Source of the DNA: Patescibacteria group bacterium | GTDB lineage: Bacteria; Patescibacteria; Paceibacteria; UBA6257; 2-01-FULL-56-20 | DNA: 36,141 nucleotides | Direction of reading: 5' to 3' | Assembly: GCA_023484365.1 (NCBI GenBank) | Contig: JAMDBA010000055.1 | Location: 1-36,141 of the forward strand | Part shown: positions 34,289-36,141 of the stretch, piece by piece | Position numbering within the stretch: position 1 is the first letter of the stretch | Layout of the letters: each line of letters opens with the position of its first letter | The notes under the pieces: model-generated | Told to the model about the DNA's origin: nothing | The model's database searches: none | The model's input: the letters and a program-made list of their open reading frames with translations, nothing else | Translations under genes and position numbers: made by a program

Positions 34289-36141
34289 TTAGTTATTTTT
34301 TAAAATCACAATATAAGCCTTTCCGTCCGTATAAAAATAATCACCCGCCTGATTATGTCCGCTTTCAGCGGAAACTAACTGATATTCTTTATATCCTTTA
34401 ACGAGACCGGTAGCTAAAATATCTTTTAGGACAAAATCCCTTTCCTTATCAATGTTAGGAGTAATATGATGGACCACCAGATATTTAAGCCCCTCATCAA
34501 AACTGGCTGTTACTACCCAGATTCTCTCTCCATTAAAGACAAAATTGGTCTGCCAAAAGCGCAGATGGTGCCTGTTTAATACCGAACCCAACTGCTTCTC
34601 AAAGCCAAAATTATTTATCGCGTAATTGAAAAACGACGGCGTCATCGGCGCTTTCAGGTAGGCGCCGCCAAAGCTTGCAGCCTCCATTATTTTCCAAATA
34701 CTGGTCGGCGTTATTTTATCCGCCTCTACCCATCCTGCCGCAATAAACGATTTTTCAATCTGCGCTTTGCTGCCGACAAAAATAAGCGATATGGGCTCCA
34801 TCGGCGACCCGGTCAAGGTTTCAGAAGTTTTTGGCAGAACAGAAAAAATATCTTCCGGAGCCGGCACGGGAATCGCCTGATAAGTTTTTGATTCAATAGG
34901 ATAAAGATACGGTTCTCTGATTTTATAAAAAACGAAAGCGAAAACAGCGTAAAAAATTACCAAAAATATTATGACGACGCTGAATATTTTTTTAGAAGAA
35001 ATAATGACCGGGGTGTGGCTGGGCGGGAAATACCTTATCCTTATCTCCAGAGCTGTTATAATAATTGCCAGCCAAAAAAATCCCAGCATCCAGCCGCCGA
35101 CAACGTCAGTCGGGTAATGAACGCCCAGATAAACCCTTGATAATCCTATTAAAAAAACAAAGAATATCCCGCCCAAAAAAATCGCCGCCTTAATCCGCCA
35201 TTTCTTTACGACTCTGATTAAAAAATAAGTCAGCAAACCGTAAAAAACTACCGCCATCACGGAATGCCCGCTTGGAAAGCTATACCCTCCCACAGGAAAA
35301 ATCCTGTCAAATAAAGGAGGACGTGAACGATGCGAGATAATTTTAGTTAAAGAAAAAAGCAGGACGCCTCCCACAACTCCGGCCGCCAAAGTAAACAACT
35401 GGGATATCTTCCGCCGACGTAGAAGCATTAAAATAACAATTAAACTTAAAAGGGTTATCATTTGCCACTCTCCGAAATCAGTTATAAAAAGCATAATCCT
35501 GTTTAAAACCGGAGTTCTAAGCGCTGACATTAAATTAACCACCCTCAAATCAACAAGATAAAGATCGTTTCTAAATATTATATCCTCAACGACACTAAAG
35601 AATCCCCACAAAAATAACGATATAGCCAAAAACCCCACCGTGAAATGTATCCCTAAATACCCATCAGCCGAAAGACGCCTTTTAATAAATCCCGCAAGCC
35701 GCGGGTGTTTGTCCGCCCATTTTCTAAGAAATTTATTTTCTTTCACTGCCAAAACCAATGATTTAAAAAATAATTTTACCGAAGCCTTTATGGCGAGTTT
35801 ATTATCAACAATGATTTTCCAAACATAAACATTGATAGCGACAACCGCCACAGCGCCAAAAATAAAAAGGTCAAACCTGTCTATCCAAAGCGCTGTAAAT
35901 TGCCAGCCTTCACCCAGAATAAAACCGGTAACAATAAAGACGAATCCAAAAGCCACCGCGCCTAAAAAGTTAAAAATCTGAAAGCGACGGTAATCTATCC
36001 GCCTGACTCCGGCCACAAAAGAAATAAAAGGCCTGATAAAACCAGAAAATCTTCCCGAAAAAGCGCTTTTTTGGCCGTGTTTATCAAGATAAGCTTCGGT
36101 TTTTTCTATATAGCTAGGACCGAAAAACTTAGCGGTATCGC
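34289..36141 (-). CDS. DedA-PAP2-LssY_C fusion membrane protein (5' end outside the window)
   Basis: The frame stays open to the right edge; the in-window part is 616 residues. The first residues visible (FGPSYIEKTEAYLDKHGQKS, GRFSGFIRPFISFVAG) are the C-terminal half of a DedA domain, so the GTG at 36016 is internal. A PAP2 phosphatase domain follows: KIISHRSRPP, PSGHSVM and SRVYLGVHYPTD, the full three-part active site. The last part (about the final 220 residues) resembles the LssY C-terminal domain. It probably acts on membrane lipid phosphates such as undecaprenyl pyrophosphate and moves lipids. Confidence 0.85.
   Translation of the reverse strand, partial: DTAKFFGPSYIEKTEAYLDKHGQKSAFSGRFSGFIRPFISFVAGVRRIDYRRFQIFNFLGAVAFGFVFIVTGFILGEGWQFTALWIDRFDLFIFGAVAVVAINVYVWKIIVDNKLAIKASVKLFFKSLVLAVKENKFLRKWADKHPRLAGFIKRRLSADGYLGIHFTVGFLAISLFLWGFFSVVEDIIFRNDLYLVDLRVVNLMSALRTPVLNRIMLFITDFGEWQMITLLSLIVILMLLRRRKISQLFTLAAGVVGGVLLFSLTKIISHRSRPPLFDRIFPVGGYSFPSGHSVMAVVFYGLLTYFLIRVVKKWRIKAAIFLGGIFFVFLIGLSRVYLGVHYPTDVVGGWMLGFFWLAIIITALEIRIRYFPPSHTPVIISSKKIFSVVIIFLVIFYAVFAFVFYKIREPYLYPIESKTYQAIPVPAPEDIFSVLPKTSETLTGSPMEPISLIFVGSKAQIEKSFIAAGWVEADKITPTSIWKIMEAASFGGAYLKAPMTPSFFNYAINNFGFEKQLGSVLNRHHLRFWQTNFVFNGERIWVVTASFDEGLKYLVVHHITPNIDKERDFVLKDILATGLVKGYKEYQLVSAESGHNQAGDYFYTDGKAYIVILKNN

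Noticed and set aside
1..36141. CRISPR array or phage or conjugative gene cluster
   Set aside because: No regularly spaced direct repeats, cas genes, integrase, terminase or relaxase were seen. The baseplate-J-like and TraG-like proteins stand alone.
1..36141. Recoded UGA (as in Gracilibacteria/SR1)
   Set aside because: UGA ends rpoA at the ATGA overlap and other genes at expected lengths, and no conserved Gly positions read as UGA.

Overview
This window looks like part of a chromosome from a host-dependent ultra-small bacterium of the Candidate Phyla Radiation (Patescibacteria), most likely a Parcubacteria-type lineage. That is inferred from trimmed housekeeping proteins (a 248-residue RpoA without its C-terminal domain, a 615-residue AlaRS, a MurF without its N-terminal domain, a 113-residue L13), from a membrane-anchored TraG/VirB4-like ATPase with a small partner gene and a baseplate-J-like membrane protein, and from AT-rich spacers with almost no Shine-Dalgarno sequences in front of core genes. 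UGA is used as a stop codon, so the code is standard. Nearly every gene lies on the minus strand. The two plus-strand genes are a HAD phosphatase and the RelA/SpoT homologue.

Layout. Positions 1-367 hold the start of a small orphan gene with its own promoter, and a terminator. Positions 373-4165 are an alpha-type ribosomal operon read leftwards: infA, rpmJ, rpsM, rpsK, rpsD, rpoA, rplQ, rplM, rpsI. Positions 4283-11013 form a macromolecular-synthesis operon: dnaG, rpoD, alaS, a tiny membrane protein and a baseplate-J-like envelope protein. Next come the HAD gene, an AI-2E-type permease, an M16 peptidase, a coiled-coil lytic transglycosylase and bL25. A tRNA locus follows, then the TraG-like ATPase with its partner. 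Positions 19559-20359 carry no protein gene but hold a candidate structured RNA with a perfect sigma70 promoter and a terminator, a string-of-hairpins repeat, and tRNA-Glu. Positions 20360-24947 are a compact dcw cluster (mraZ, rsmH, ftsL-like, ftsI, murF) with MraZ boxes. After a 470-base noncoding stretch come a second tRNA locus and rplJ-rplL with an elaborate leader. Two small-protein cassettes, a SpoU methyltransferase, DoxX and SHOCT proteins and relA follow. The window ends with mreB-holB-frr-rseP and a DedA-PAP2-LssY_C fusion that runs off the right edge.

The most unusual content is RNA. At two separate loci a complete tRNA gene (Ile-GAU, Val-CAC) sits inside the anticodon arm of another tRNA, whose two halves have perfectly complementary acceptor stems; the inserts are bounded by inverted repeats. 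Also notable are an unidentified structured RNA of about 340 nt, a 30-bp palindromic element inserted in frame in both alaS and a trmH-like gene, a modular hairpin repeat present downstream of two tRNA loci, and a contrast between core genes that have leaderless or SD-less starts and small cassette genes that have strong promoters, leader hairpins and strong SD sequences. All function calls come from reading the sequence; no database search was possible.
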